Positions 8,424 through 16,773 of a stretch of 64,000 nt of DNA are shown here, in pieces; the first letter of the stretch is position 1, and each line of letters begins with the position of its first letter. The stretch covers positions 1-64,000 of the forward strand of contig NZ_AP024586.1 of NCBI RefSeq assembly GCF_018323885.1. Direction: 5' to 3'. Position numbers and translations under genes: made by a program. Below the pieces are notes generated by a model. It did no database searches and was not told the origin of the DNA. It saw only the letters and a program-made list of their open reading frames with translations. The stretch is from Citrobacter amalonaticus (GTDB taxonomy: Bacteria > Pseudomonadota > Gammaproteobacteria > Enterobacterales > Enterobacteriaceae).

Positions 8424-9429
8424 CAAACAAAAATCTGTCCACTGGTCTGAACTGCCGGCCGATGAGTTAACGCGTTTCTGGCAGGATGTTGATGCCGGCA
8501 CGCAGGATAATTTCCTCACCGAACCCGTTAAAAAACGGACCCGCCGCACGCGCGGCAACCATTCCACGCGATCAAAGTGTGAATTTCCAGTCTGGTTTCG
8601 CCCGGCGCATTATAAAAAGCTCTCCGGGGAACTGGGCCATGCCTACAACCGTCTCGTGATGTTTGACAGGACGACGGGGAAGACCCGTCTTCGTGTTCAC
8701 GTCTCGCGTCACCCCCTCTTTGTTACCGGTCGTCGGAAAGCCGGGCGTAAATACGGTTTCCGTCCTGAACGCCAGCGCCTCATCGATGCCCTCTGGCCCC
8801 TGCTCATCAGTTTCTGCGACGCCGGTAAGCACACGGTTGGCATGTGTATCTCTCGGCTGGCGAAAGAGCTGAGCGCGAAAGACGCTCAGGGCAACGTCAT
8901 AGCGGAAACAGCGGTGACGGTGTCACGCCTGTCACGCCTTATTGAAGAGCAGGTGCGCTTTGGCGTCCTGGGCCTGGCTGAAGAACGCATCTGGGATCGT
9001 GAATCACGCTCCTGGCTCCCGGTTTATGTCTATATCACGCCCGCCGGGTTTCAGATGCTGGGCGTCAATATGGACGAACTGCTGAAGGAGCAGGAAGAGA
9101 AGCTGCGTCTCAGCGCCGAGCGTGAACGGCTGATCCGTGAAGGTGTGATGAACGAACACGATGCCATTACGCCGTATAAGGCACGTCAGTGCTGGTCCGG
9201 TCAGAAGCGTCGGGACGCCCTTTCTTACCGCCGTAAGAAAGGGGCTGAACGCAAGCGAGCCAACAACCTGATCAAGCTGCCGGCAGACGAACGTCTTCAC
9301 GTCATGGAAAAATGGGTCTTCAAGACCCTTTCTCATGATGAAGCGTACTGGTGTACGCCAGAACGGCTGACACAGCTGGCGGTGCAGCATCTGTACCAGC
9401 TGGATCTGGCTCTGACGCCGCCTGATTAG
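8416..9429 (+). CDS. repA: IncFII-type replication initiator RepA
   Basis: A 337-residue basic protein with a GTG start overlapping the leader peptide stop. The N-terminal WSELPADELTRFWQDVD and FLTEPVKKRTRRTRG, and the middle GELGHAYNRLV and RKAGRKYGFRPERQRL, are signatures of the RepA group of IncFII(K)/IncFII(pECLA) plasmids and, more distantly, of IncI/B/L initiators. A coiled, charged segment (about 215-245) precedes the basic C-terminus. RepA binds the origin immediately downstream in cis and recruits DnaA and DnaB. Copy number should be set by the antisense RNA at 8275-8353. Confidence 0.88.
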   Translation: MNDKQKSVHWSELPADELTRFWQDVDAGTQDNFLTEPVKKRTRRTRGNHSTRSKCEFPVWFRPAHYKKLSGELGHAYNRLVMFDRTTGKTRLRVHVSRHPLFVTGRRKAGRKYGFRPERQRLIDALWPLLISFCDAGKHTVGMCISRLAKELSAKDAQGNVIAETAVTVSRLSRLIEEQVRFGVLGLAEERIWDRESRSWLPVYVYITPAGFQMLGVNMDELLKEQEEKLRLSAERERLIREGVMNEHDAITPYKARQCWSGQKRRDALSYRRKKGAERKRANNLIKLPADERLHVMEKWVFKTLSHDEAYWCTPERLTQLAVQHLYQLDLALTPPD

Positions 9430-9465
9430 TCACGACACACATTTCTGAGCACCCTCTTTTCACAT

Positions 9466-9484
9466 GCCCCTTACCGGGGCTTTT
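9466..9484 (+). terminator. Terminator after repA
   Basis: Arms GCCCC and GGGGC around TTACC, followed by TTTT, 37 bases after the repA stop. In IncFII plasmids this position relates to the CIS element that loads RepA onto the nearby origin. Confidence 0.6.
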
Positions 9485-10205
9485 CGTGCTGCTTTCCTTC
9501 CGCAAAATCGTGCATTTTTTGTTCCAGCCGCACTGCCAGTCCGGATATCCGGATGCGAATTCCCTCATTCCGGTGAAATCGGACGTCGATCATTCACGTT
9601 TTCCACAAAAATCCGCAAAGGGATAAACGGTTTTTTTCGCACCGGAGAAACATCAAACCCGCAAAATTTTCTAACCCCCTTTTTTTATCGCTCTGTTCAT
9701 TTCATTCCAGAGTGGATCTTTATCTTCCGCCACTCTGTGGATAACCAATAATGCCTTCGCATGCAGCGGCCTGACGGCCGCGCGCTCAGAGAAAATCCAG
9801 GCTTCCTCCCGTCGCACGCGCCGGGCCCCTCAGAGCGACAATCTGTCATCCAGCTCAGCCCCGCCCCTGCAAAACCGCCGCCGCCCCGGCCCGAAGGGCC
9901 GGAACAGCATCGCTTTACGAGGGATGTTGTAACTAGATTGGGTGTCGCTGCAGGAAAGTCGCGGTGGGTTCTGCGTACACGCTCGTAAGCGCCTGACGGC
10001 GCTAACGCGGAGATACAGCCCGACGGCGGCCGGAGGCCTTGCCGGGCTCACTCCGGACGCGCACATAAGATAAACAGACAGCGGTAAGCGGGTATGGCTT
10101 AACAGGGTGAGGGGCTGGTAAGGCAGAAACTATCAATGCCCAGCGGCTTACGCCGGTCACGGCGACCCTTATCCGCAGAGCCAGGTGTAACAGTTTCTGT
10201 CGCCT
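9485..10205. other. IncFII-type replication origin and GC-rich flank
   Basis: No gene is supported. A perfect DnaA box (TGTGGATAA, 9736-9744) and a near match (TTTTCCACA, 9599-9607) bracket an AT-rich tract with T- and A-runs (about 9600-9700), fitting oriR directly after repA. From 9770 the sequence turns very GC-rich with short palindromes such as GGCCTGACGGCC, as is usual between oriR and the end of the transfer region. Long open frames here are composition artefacts. Confidence 0.65.
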
Positions 10206-10985
10206 TTATGCCCTCACGGGCATCCAGACGCTGAGCAGAAGCCCTGCCAGTAACAGGTGACCGGCATAGGCGATGTAAAAGAAGTGACGCGGCATGAAGC
10301 GCCGGCCATCGTCTTCGGTGTACTGCTGAACCACCTTTATGGCCAGTACGGGCAGCAACAGCGTCGGTAGCGTGGCAAACAGGAGGGTCTCCACCGGCAA
10401 CGCCAGCAGATGTGAAATACCGTTGAGACAGGCCAGCGAGATGATGGCCAGAAATCCGGCGGAGCGACGCCAGCCAGGGGAAACGGGCGCACTGGCGACG
10501 GCCAGTGAACAGGCCAGCATCAGTCCCGGCAGACCGAAGCTTCCGGGCGTCAGCGGAATGACCAGAACGGCCAGCAATAACAGGCCCTTCAGCAGGCCTT
10601 TTGTTCCGTAACGGTGATGGAGTGCCAGCAGCTGCGTCACGCCGGCAAACACAAACAGAATGTTCAGGGCATACACGGGCAGCTGGTGACGGAACGCCAG
10701 CATGAACGCGGGCTGCGTTACCATCGCCCACATCCACAGGCGATTTGCGCGATGCTGCAGGCGTCCGGGGCTGCCGTGCACGTTCATCGCCCAGATAAGC
10801 GTGAACAGGGGGAAGGCCATCCGGCCAAGCGCATACATCAGGGGACTGAGCGGGTGTATGAACAGCGTATTGATGTGATCGACGAACATGGCCAGAAGTG
10901 CCAGTACCTTCACCCAGTCCAGGGCGGCAGGGCTGAGTCGGGCCGGGAACAGATACAGATGACGCTCCGGGATGGACAGAATCAC
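10206..10985 (-). CDS. traX: TraX-family membrane protein (pilin acetylase type)
   Basis: A 259-residue, very hydrophobic protein with about eight membrane segments. The start DWVKVLALLAMFVDHIN and the following GRMAFPLFTLIWAMN match the TraX family, whose F-plasmid member N-acetylates pilin. I choose GTG 10985 because AGGAGA lies nine bases upstream; GTG 11012 is also in frame. No other tra gene lies beside it in the window, so it may be a leftover of a transfer region or lead into one on the other side of the circle. Confidence 0.75.
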   Translation of the reverse strand: MILSIPERHLYLFPARLSPAALDWVKVLALLAMFVDHINTLFIHPLSPLMYALGRMAFPLFTLIWAMNVHGSPGRLQHRANRLWMWAMVTQPAFMLAFRHQLPVYALNILFVFAGVTQLLALHHRYGTKGLLKGLLLLAVLVIPLTPGSFGLPGLMLACSLAVASAPVSPGWRRSAGFLAIISLACLNGISHLLALPVETLLFATLPTLLLPVLAIKVVQQYTEDDGRRFMPRHFFYIAYAGHLLLAGLLLSVWMPVRA

Positions 10986-11643
10986 GATCTTTTGTCTCCT
11001 GACGGCAGGCACCGAGAAGCCAGGTCTGTACCCAGAGCCAGAACGCCTTGCCGGTCCGGTTAGTGACGCTGACTTTCAGCTTCTCGATTATCTTGCGTGC
11101 CGCAAATTCAGATTTATCACGGAAAATCCGCATGCAGCCCGCTGAGTCTTTATTCTGAATACAGATACTTAAAATATGAAAATCGTTCATAACCATTCCT
11201 TACTGACATTATTATTATCGGCAGTAAGGTGGATTTATTTAGGTTAGGCATTAATTTAATCTGGCTGCTGAATGAGCGTGCCGCCCGGTTATACGTAAAC
11301 TAAAGAATATATACATCCGTCCTGATGAATATTATTTAAAGCAAAAATAACAAGGATAAATCCAGCAGGGCGCAGCAAGGAAGCCCGGACCAGATGAGGG
11401 TCGCAAGGCTAAGCCGAAAGGCATGTGCCACCCATACAGGAGGTGCTGGCACTGCGTGTTCTGGCAACTCACAGCAACGTAACCAACAGTGAATATAAAA
11501 TTTCCAGACTGACGGGAGCGGAGAACTTTCGTTCAAACGGCCTACCCAAAAGATTGTTATTTTCACAAACCATCAATATTCATTAAACGCTATTGATAAC
11601 AGGATAGTTATTATATCAACACACAGCTGGCATGACAGATATT
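10986..11643. other. Stretch upstream of traX without a clear gene
   Basis: Immediately upstream of traX on the minus strand, an open frame from ATG 11190 (MNDFHILSICIQNKDSAG) looks protein-like for about 65 codons. It then runs on inside traX in another frame, where the sequence is low-quality, so a short gene that has lost its stop or a frameshifted relic is possible. The rest (11200-11643) has no recognisable coding; a 76-codon minus frame at 11336-11566 has no good ribosome site or family resemblance. Confidence 0.4.
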
Positions 11644-12288
11644 TCATCCAACAGACTGAACTTTATTTTCGCACTGAAGCAGTCTTACAGCTAAACTGAT
11701 ATTTAGCCCCGTCATATTGGTATTCAGCTCTTTCATCATTCCCGCGTTCGTCACACGTATCTGACCGTTCAGTTCTCCACGCCAGGCTTTCGACGTCACA
11801 ACGGTTAGCTGTTCTGAAGAGGCCAGAGCCTTACTGCCTACTCTCAAATCATTTTCGACAGCACGCAGATACACCGGGGATGCCGCAACGATAAACCGAT
11901 CGAGTGGCCGTTGCTGCATCAGCGCCTGAAGTGAAGCGCAACGACGTTCCCCTGGCGGGCTGGCGGTCAGAAGCGACCACAGGGTGCGGTGAGAAAATGG
12001 CATCGAGGAAAATGTGGCCTCGTAGGGCACGACAGGATCGCTGATGTGAAGCAACCCCAGACCGGCAGACAGCACCCATAACCCGGCACCGGCAGTTTCA
12101 GCGGCCGTCACAGCCCGCTGCCAGTGCTGACCTGTGTAGAGCTCACCGGCCGTCATCGTACTACTGTTAACACCTGCCTTTCTGAGTCTCTCCATCCATA
12201 TTGCGTAAGCCTTACCGGCATCGGTGCCTGACGGAAAGACGGCTTCACCGGGCAGCGCGCTTTTGCTCCGCGTGCAGGTGATTATCAG
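11644..12288 (-). CDS. DUF6884-like protein, start uncertain
   Basis: The protein carries the core LIITCTRSKS, GLWVLSAGLGLL and VVPYEATFS, resembling DUF6884 proteins (an uncharacterised alpha/beta fold often on mobile elements). The first ATG, at 12195, would cut off the LIITCT strand that starts the fold. In-frame sequence continues upstream to a stop near 12327 without ATG, GTG or TTG; a CTG at 12288 is the best placed start. The preceding gene ends at 12318 in another frame, so a frameshift joining the two is also possible. Function unknown. Confidence 0.5.
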   Translation of the reverse strand: MIITCTRSKSALPGEAVFPSGTDAGKAYAIWMERLRKAGVNSSTMTAGELYTGQHWQRAVTAAETAGAGLWVLSAGLGLLHISDPVVPYEATFSSMPFSHRTLWSLLTASPPGERRCASLQALMQQRPLDRFIVAASPVYLRAVENDLRVGSKALASSEQLTVVTSKAWRGELNGQIRVTNAGMMKELNTNMTGLNISLAVRLLQCENKVQSVG

Positions 12289-12317
12289 ATGTGTTCTGCC
12301 GGACCCGCAGGACCGGC

Positions 12318-12989
12318 TCAGCGCTTTTCCGCTGTATCGTCACCGTCTGAGTGAGCGGAGCCGCTGTCATGCAGGGAAACACATGCCTGTACCGGAACAC
12401 CGTCTTCCGGCGTGTGACTTTCATTAACCTGCGTGCGAACGGCCAGGCCGTACTCCTGGCAGCAGCCGAGCCACTGCGCGACCTGAAGGGGATCGCCTTC
12501 CAGACGGACCACGTCACCGGCAACGTTCCACAGCTGCAGGCAGGTCCGGCCATCGAGGCGCACCACAAAGTCGGCTCTTGTTGCCATATACCGGGTACCG
12601 CCCAGCTCCACGCTTCTGTCTTCCCGTCCGGCGGTGTCGGTCCCGTTGCCGCCAGGCAGCACAATGACCCTTTGAGCCCGCCGGCGTTCCGATTCAGCAG
12701 CCTGTTCTGCTTCAAGGAGTGGACCGGCGATCCGGAATCCGGCGTCAGTCAGCTCGACGGCCAGCTGCATGTTGGGGGCGCGCAGGGTGCGCAGCCAGCC
12801 CGCGGACTCCATGCGCCGGCAGGAGGCGCGCAGGTTTGGCCCGTACACCGGGGCGTCCCCGCCCTGCTCCAGTACCCGCTCTATATCCCGCGTCGCCACC
12901 GGTCCCGGACGTTTCGCACCGAGGGCGGCCAGCACAATCAGCACCCGCCTCTGCAACGGTGACGGACGGCGGATGTTCACCGTTGTCAT
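12318..12989 (-). CDS. Hypothetical protein with winged-helix-like N-terminus
   Basis: A 223-residue protein. The first ~95 residues (SPLQRRVLIVLAALG, TRDIERVLEQG, LRASCRRMESAGWLRTL) have the helix pattern of a winged-helix DNA-binding domain. The second half (YMATRADFVVRLDGRTCLQLW) is beta-rich and unfamiliar. It is four bases downstream of the small gene at 12994-13239 and just upstream of the DUF6884-like gene, so the three form a minus-strand operon. The operators at 13275-13370 lie at the head of this operon and this protein could be their ligand; that is inference. Confidence 0.6.
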   Translation of the reverse strand: MTTVNIRRPSPLQRRVLIVLAALGAKRPGPVATRDIERVLEQGGDAPVYGPNLRASCRRMESAGWLRTLRAPNMQLAVELTDAGFRIAGPLLEAEQAAESERRRAQRVIVLPGGNGTDTAGREDRSVELGGTRYMATRADFVVRLDGRTCLQLWNVAGDVVRLEGDPLQVAQWLGCCQEYGLAVRTQVNESHTPEDGVPVQACVSLHDSGSAHSDGDDTAEKR

Positions 12990-12993
12990 GAAA

Positions 12994-13239
12994 TCAGACC
13001 TCTTTTCCGGCTATGAGGGCTTTCAGGCGCACCAGGTCGGCCTCAACTTGTTCATTTCCGGTCACCCCCGTATATCCAACAATTGCCAGCCGGTGCCAGA
13101 AAAGCAGTAAGGCTGCGGCTTTATCCAGTTCCCGGCCGTAAAAGTAACTATCCTTGTCCAGATTGCATTTCTTAATCTCTTCTTCTGCTTCCTGGGTCAG
13201 CTGCTCATAGCTGAGTGAAAACGTCATTTCCTGATCCAT
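12994..13239 (-). CDS. Small hypothetical protein, operon leader
   Basis: An 81-residue acidic, helical protein (MDQEMTFSLSYEQLTQEAEEE...). First gene of the minus-strand operon with the winged-helix-like and DUF6884-like genes, starting 36 bases from the AT-rich operator region. I do not recognise the family. Confidence 0.55.
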   Translation of the reverse strand: MDQEMTFSLSYEQLTQEAEEEIKKCNLDKDSYFYGRELDKAAALLLFWHRLAIVGYTGVTGNEQVEADLVRLKALIAGKEV

Positions 13240-13274
13240 CCTGTACGCTCCGTCTGATAATGTCCGGTTAAGTA

Positions 13275-13370
13275 AAAATCATATCTCGAATGATTATTCG
13301 CTGAATTATAAATTATCATATCAGATATGATTATGTGATTGATGATAAAAATCATACTTAATATGATTTT
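13275..13370. promoter_or_regulatory. Three ATCATAT-type palindromic operators
   Basis: Three inverted repeats built from ATCATAT sit in an AT-rich promoter region. Site B (13315-13331) is a perfect 8-bp inverted repeat, ATCATATC-A-GATATGAT. Site C (13348-13370) has 9-bp arms AAAATCATA/TATGATTTT around five bases. Site A (about 13277-13294) is weaker, AATCAT...ATGATT. They lie between the divergent operon at 13239 and the plus-strand gene at 13560 and could control both. Confidence 0.6.
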
Positions 13371-13559
13371 GTGAGCGTGCCTTGATTATCATATGCTTTG
13401 CGTGTTTTCCGCCGCGCAGATCCGAAAAGATGCTTATCCGGAATTCGTTTGCCGCACATTGATGACGCCGCTGGACAGGGTTAACATACGTCCCCAAGAA
13501 CCACGTCATTTCTCGTATATCCCACAGTCGTTTTAAACGAAACGGAACCAGGCGAATCC

Positions 13560-14315
13560 ATGAACCCCTCTTTATTAACCTTCTTCACAAAACACCTGTG
13601 CCCGGCCTGGAGCTGCCCCAGCTGTCATTCGGCTTCACTGGCTATCATGCCGGAGACCTTTCATTCAGATGCAGTCCCGGAAACAGTGGCGCGCTATCAG
13701 GAACCTGATGGCTGCCTAGAAGACATACGTCTGGTATTTTCCTGTCTGCTGAAATGTGAACGTGCCCGCTGCGGGGCGGTGGTTGCCGTCAGCGGTACGG
13801 GAGAGGTTCAGCCGGCGCATGATGAGGGTGAGATGGAAGAAGGAAACCCGTATTTCAGCCTCTTTCAGGCCAGAAGCTTTATACCTGCGCTTCCTGTCTT
13901 CAACATTCCTGAGGGGTGTCCGCATAATGTTGCTGAGCCTCTGATGCAGTCATTCGCACTGTTTCCGGGCGCCCCCGGAGCGGCGGCGAATACTATTCGA
14001 ATTGCGCTGGAGCAGCTGATGGACGCTCTCGGCGTGCAGGCAATGCGCTCCCTTCATCATCGCATTGAGGCGCTGCCGCAAGAGTACGCGGAGCACAGGA
14101 AGGCCCTTATGGCGATAAAGTTTCTGGGAAATGCCGGCAGTCATGAGCTTGATCGGGTGACGACGCTGGACATTGAGCATGCCTTTTTCATCACCGAGTT
14201 TGTGCTGCGAAAAATTTATGCAGGCTCGACCCAGCCGGTTCGCCAGCTGGTTAACCGGCTGACAGCCCGGTTTGGTCCGGAATCCGGGCCGGATATTGCG
14301 CCGCGTAACGGTTGA
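13560..14315 (+). CDS. DUF4145 domain protein
   Basis: A 251-residue protein. The N-terminal part has the cysteine pair CPSCHS and later CERARC, a probable zinc site. The C-terminal half is a DUF4145 domain: IALEQLMDALG, EYAEHRKALMAIKFLGNAGSHE and DIEHAFFITEFVLRKIY. DUF4145 proteins are uncharacterised helical proteins found alone or fused to nucleases and helicases in restriction and defence loci. Here it stands alone, with a palindrome-rich promoter region to the left and a convergent membrane-protein gene to the right. Confidence 0.7.
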   Translation: MNPSLLTFFTKHLCPAWSCPSCHSASLAIMPETFHSDAVPETVARYQEPDGCLEDIRLVFSCLLKCERARCGAVVAVSGTGEVQPAHDEGEMEEGNPYFSLFQARSFIPALPVFNIPEGCPHNVAEPLMQSFALFPGAPGAAANTIRIALEQLMDALGVQAMRSLHHRIEALPQEYAEHRKALMAIKFLGNAGSHELDRVTTLDIEHAFFITEFVLRKIYAGSTQPVRQLVNRLTARFGPESGPDIAPRNG

Positions 14316-14414
14316 CGGACGTGCCGAAACGCCGGAGGCCATGGAGGCCACCGGCGGGAGAAGAGGGAGGAATACCGGTTGACATTCACCCTCGTTTTGT
14401 GTACCTTGCGGCTC

Positions 14415-14759
14415 TTACTTTAGTAGAGTAAACTTTCGGCAGATGGCTGCTACCATCTTACCGATACCCCAGATAAGTGCCCCATTTGCTGGCGAGACCC
14501 AAAGTGCCGAAACCGCAAATTTCGACACAACAAAGGCCTTAAGCCAGGGTACTACAGCCCAGACCGCTGCAGCACAAAGTCCCACGTAAGCCACAAGAAG
14601 CAAAATACAGAGACTTGCGCTCCAGTATTGCTTCTGTCCAATGTGCCCCCAGGCACTGACGGAAAGGTCTTTAGCGATGGTATAAATCTTCCAGATAAAA
14701 TAGAGTTCAGTCTGGAATGGGAATAGAACCGTTCCCTCGGTTTCGAACAAATCTTTCAT
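14415..14759 (-). CDS. Hypothetical membrane protein
   Basis: A 114-residue protein with two or three hydrophobic helices (SLCILLLVAYVGLCAAAVWAV; ANGALIWGIGKMVAAI). The ATG at 14759 has AGGAGGGC about nine bases upstream on the minus strand. It converges with the DUF4145 gene. No family recognised. Confidence 0.55.
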   Translation of the reverse strand: MKDLFETEGTVLFPFQTELYFIWKIYTIAKDLSVSAWGHIGQKQYWSASLCILLLVAYVGLCAAAVWAVVPWLKAFVVSKFAVSALWVSPANGALIWGIGKMVAAICRKFTLLK

Positions 14760-15255
14760 AGGGCCCTCCTGGGCAGGTTGTTGATAACACGGATGTGTTA
14801 GTTAGTTTCATGTTGTAAACCTCGTTTTTAATCAAATGGCACCCCGCGCCTCACGTGGTGTGAACGCTGTTGATACCGTAAAGAATGTTTTCTCTTTCAG
14901 CTCTGCTATGATGTATTCATTCGTATCCTCCTGTTAGTCATACTGATTTTAAGCCCGTCACGGGTGCTTCCCGGAAGAAAATCCAAAAAAATCCAGGCCG
15001 GAATGGTGTTGGCCATTCTGACGCGAAGTAAACGGATTTATTGGGGTGGAACGGGACGGCGCTAGATTACGAGGTAAGTTTATCAGTGAATGCAAGGATT
15101 GTAAACGTATAAATCCCCACGAATATCACTATAGCATGATATTACCAGCCTAATATTAGCAAAAAGTGCTATCCGTCGTTCTGCTGCATGTTTATTTTCC
15201 TCCACGTCTGGGCAACCTGGCGAATACAATTTTACCTTTTTTGCCCCTTGCCCCC
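14760..15255. other. Intergenic region without clear genes
   Basis: About 500 bases with no supported gene. It contains a short hairpin GCCCGTCACGGGTGC near 14953 and a long minus-strand frame that is only the shadow of the genes at 15256-16481. I see no RNA gene or repeat. Confidence 0.4.
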
Positions 15256-15510
15256 TCAGAGTACCGACACGAACAGATGCGTGGCCACGCCCTGCCGGCG
15301 TCCGGAAAACGGTCCTTCTGCTGTTCCCGCCGCAAGCCGGCATTTTCGCCCGGAACGAGTGAAGGCTGACTTGAGGGATTTGGACGCCTCGCGTAGCGCA
15401 TCCTCTAGACCGGTGTTCAGGCAGAGCATCACCACCGCCCCTGAAGGGCGACGGGCAATCTCCGCGAAACTCTCTCCGCCGGTAACATAGCGGCTCTGTC
15501 GTCCTTTCAT
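15256..15510 (-). CDS. Small hypothetical protein with a strong ribosome site
   Basis: An 84-residue basic protein (MKGRQSRYVTGGESFAEIARR...). ATG 15510 is preceded at six bases by AGGAGG, a near-perfect ribosome site, and the gene follows the 308-residue gene by 44 bases on the same strand, so translation as the second gene of an operon is credible. The C-terminal half is Arg/Gly-rich and low in structure, so over-prediction remains possible. No family recognised. Confidence 0.45.
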   Translation of the reverse strand: MKGRQSRYVTGGESFAEIARRPSGAVVMLCLNTGLEDALREASKSLKSAFTRSGRKCRLAAGTAEGPFSGRRQGVATHLFVSVL

Positions 15511-15554
15511 AGCACCCTCCTGATGATGCAGTTGTGCCCGCAGACCCGGGGCCG

Positions 15555-16481
15555 TTACAGCAGGTTGTCTTCCACCACGTTGAGCAGCGCCTGAGCGACG
15601 TCTTCGAGCGGGGTGGGATTGAGATCTTCTTCCACGCCGTTGCTGTAAAGGTGAAGCTCACACATCCCGTCCACAAAACGGAAGGCCTTGTCCCACCTGT
15701 CGGGTTCGGCGCTGATCAGGGCGCTGTAGCCCGGATCGGCGGTAAAGAGGCGGCCTTCCAGCTCCGGGAACGGGATGTTCCACATCTGGGCGGCGTAATT
15801 TTCCGGGATGCTCAGCGCAACGCGCCATGCGCCGCGGGTGTAGTCTTCAGGCTGATAGACACGCACCGTGATGCCATCCCGCGTCCAGCTGTCGCCGGTG
15901 AGGGCAGGCAGTTTTTTCAGGGCGCGGATGGCCTCGATATCCTGGTAAAAACGGTGTTTTTTTTCGCTCAGCTGCGAGTAGAAGATATTTTTCCAGGCCT
16001 GGTCGATGGTTTCCCTGTCCCGGCCGGCGATCTCGGCAAACAGGGAGAAGGTCAGGGAGATCCCGCGCGGGATCTTTTTCCAGCCCTTAAGCATCTGGTC
16101 GGCGCGGACCTGCAGGAAGGGGGTGTTGTTCAGCACCAACCGGCGGAGCTCCTCTTCCGTCGAGATCCCCAGCAGCTTCTGGTATTCCTGGTTCCAGCGG
16201 GTGATAAAGTGGCTCTGGTAGCGCTTATCCATGACCTTGGCGCCCAGATAACTGGCCAGCTCCTCATCCAGGGAGGCGATGAGCGGGTTCTTCAGGGAAA
16301 AACTGTCGATAACGTCGCGGAAGCTGTCTTCCAGGAACTCGCGCAGAAACGTCGCCTTTGGCTTACGGACGTGATATGCCAGGTCGGTGATCACCCGGTC
16401 GGTGTCGGCGGGAATGTTCCGCAGGGTATAGGTAACGTTCTCTTCCCCGTCGTTAACCGTTTCGTTCTTATTACTGCTCAT
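15555..16481 (-). CDS. Hypothetical protein with ribbon-helix-helix-like N-terminus
   Basis: A 308-residue protein. Residues ~15-55 (VTYTLRNIPADTDRVITDLA, then KATFLREFLEDSF) fit the beta-strand, helix, helix pattern of MetJ/Arc DNA-binding domains. The remaining ~250 residues are a helical and beta mix rich in Trp and Tyr that I do not recognise. ATG 16481 has AAGGGGA nine bases upstream. A regulator or plasmid-maintenance protein is a reasonable guess. Confidence 0.6.
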   Translation of the reverse strand: MSSNKNETVNDGEENVTYTLRNIPADTDRVITDLAYHVRKPKATFLREFLEDSFRDVIDSFSLKNPLIASLDEELASYLGAKVMDKRYQSHFITRWNQEYQKLLGISTEEELRRLVLNNTPFLQVRADQMLKGWKKIPRGISLTFSLFAEIAGRDRETIDQAWKNIFYSQLSEKKHRFYQDIEAIRALKKLPALTGDSWTRDGITVRVYQPEDYTRGAWRVALSIPENYAAQMWNIPFPELEGRLFTADPGYSALISAEPDRWDKAFRFVDGMCELHLYSNGVEEDLNPTPLEDVAQALLNVVEDNLL

Positions 16482-16558
16482 GGTGTTCCCCTTTTCGTTT
16501 CGGGCATATGATTACAATAGGGATACTTTATCCTGGCCTTCAGGGGATTTAAATACTG

Positions 16559-16655
16559 CGAAGCATACGTTTTGATAATTCGTATGCAGTGCTGTCTTTT
16601 TCCTGTTCACCTCCTTTCTTCAGATCCGAAAACCCCTGAAGACGGAGGCTGTGGT
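16559..16655 (+). repeat. Partial copy of the border motif array
   Basis: AGATCCGAAAACCCC begins at about 16621, preceded by the same CT-rich tract as the complete copies and followed by TGAAGACGGAGG, a decayed version of the AGTCGGATCT right arm. The left motifs (GCAATAAT, TTAGTGC) are not recognisable; instead there is an inverted repeat GCATACG/CGTATGC. It lies immediately upstream of the TIR-like gene. Confidence 0.55.
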
Positions 16656-16773
16656 ACTGCGGGTTGTGCCGTTGTTTGAGCGAAGTACTTTTTTTGGAAC
16701 TGAGTTCGGGAAGTTATTCATACCATTTGCTATGCTTCCGCCGACATCAATCTGACCTTTTTCGGAGTAATAC

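Noticed and set aside
10099..11196. A 365-codon minus-strand frame over traX
   Set aside because: Inside traX its translation is Pro/Arg/Ala-rich and unlike any protein; the traX frame has clear membrane helices and family motifs.
12351..12962. Plus-strand frame opposite the winged-helix-like gene
   Set aside because: Composition and lack of a ribosome site mark it as a shadow; the minus-strand operon has tight spacing.
15534..16511. A 325-codon plus-strand frame opposite the RHH-like gene
   Set aside because: The minus-strand gene has a good ribosome site and a domain-like start; the plus frame is Val/Gly/Gln-rich shadow sequence.
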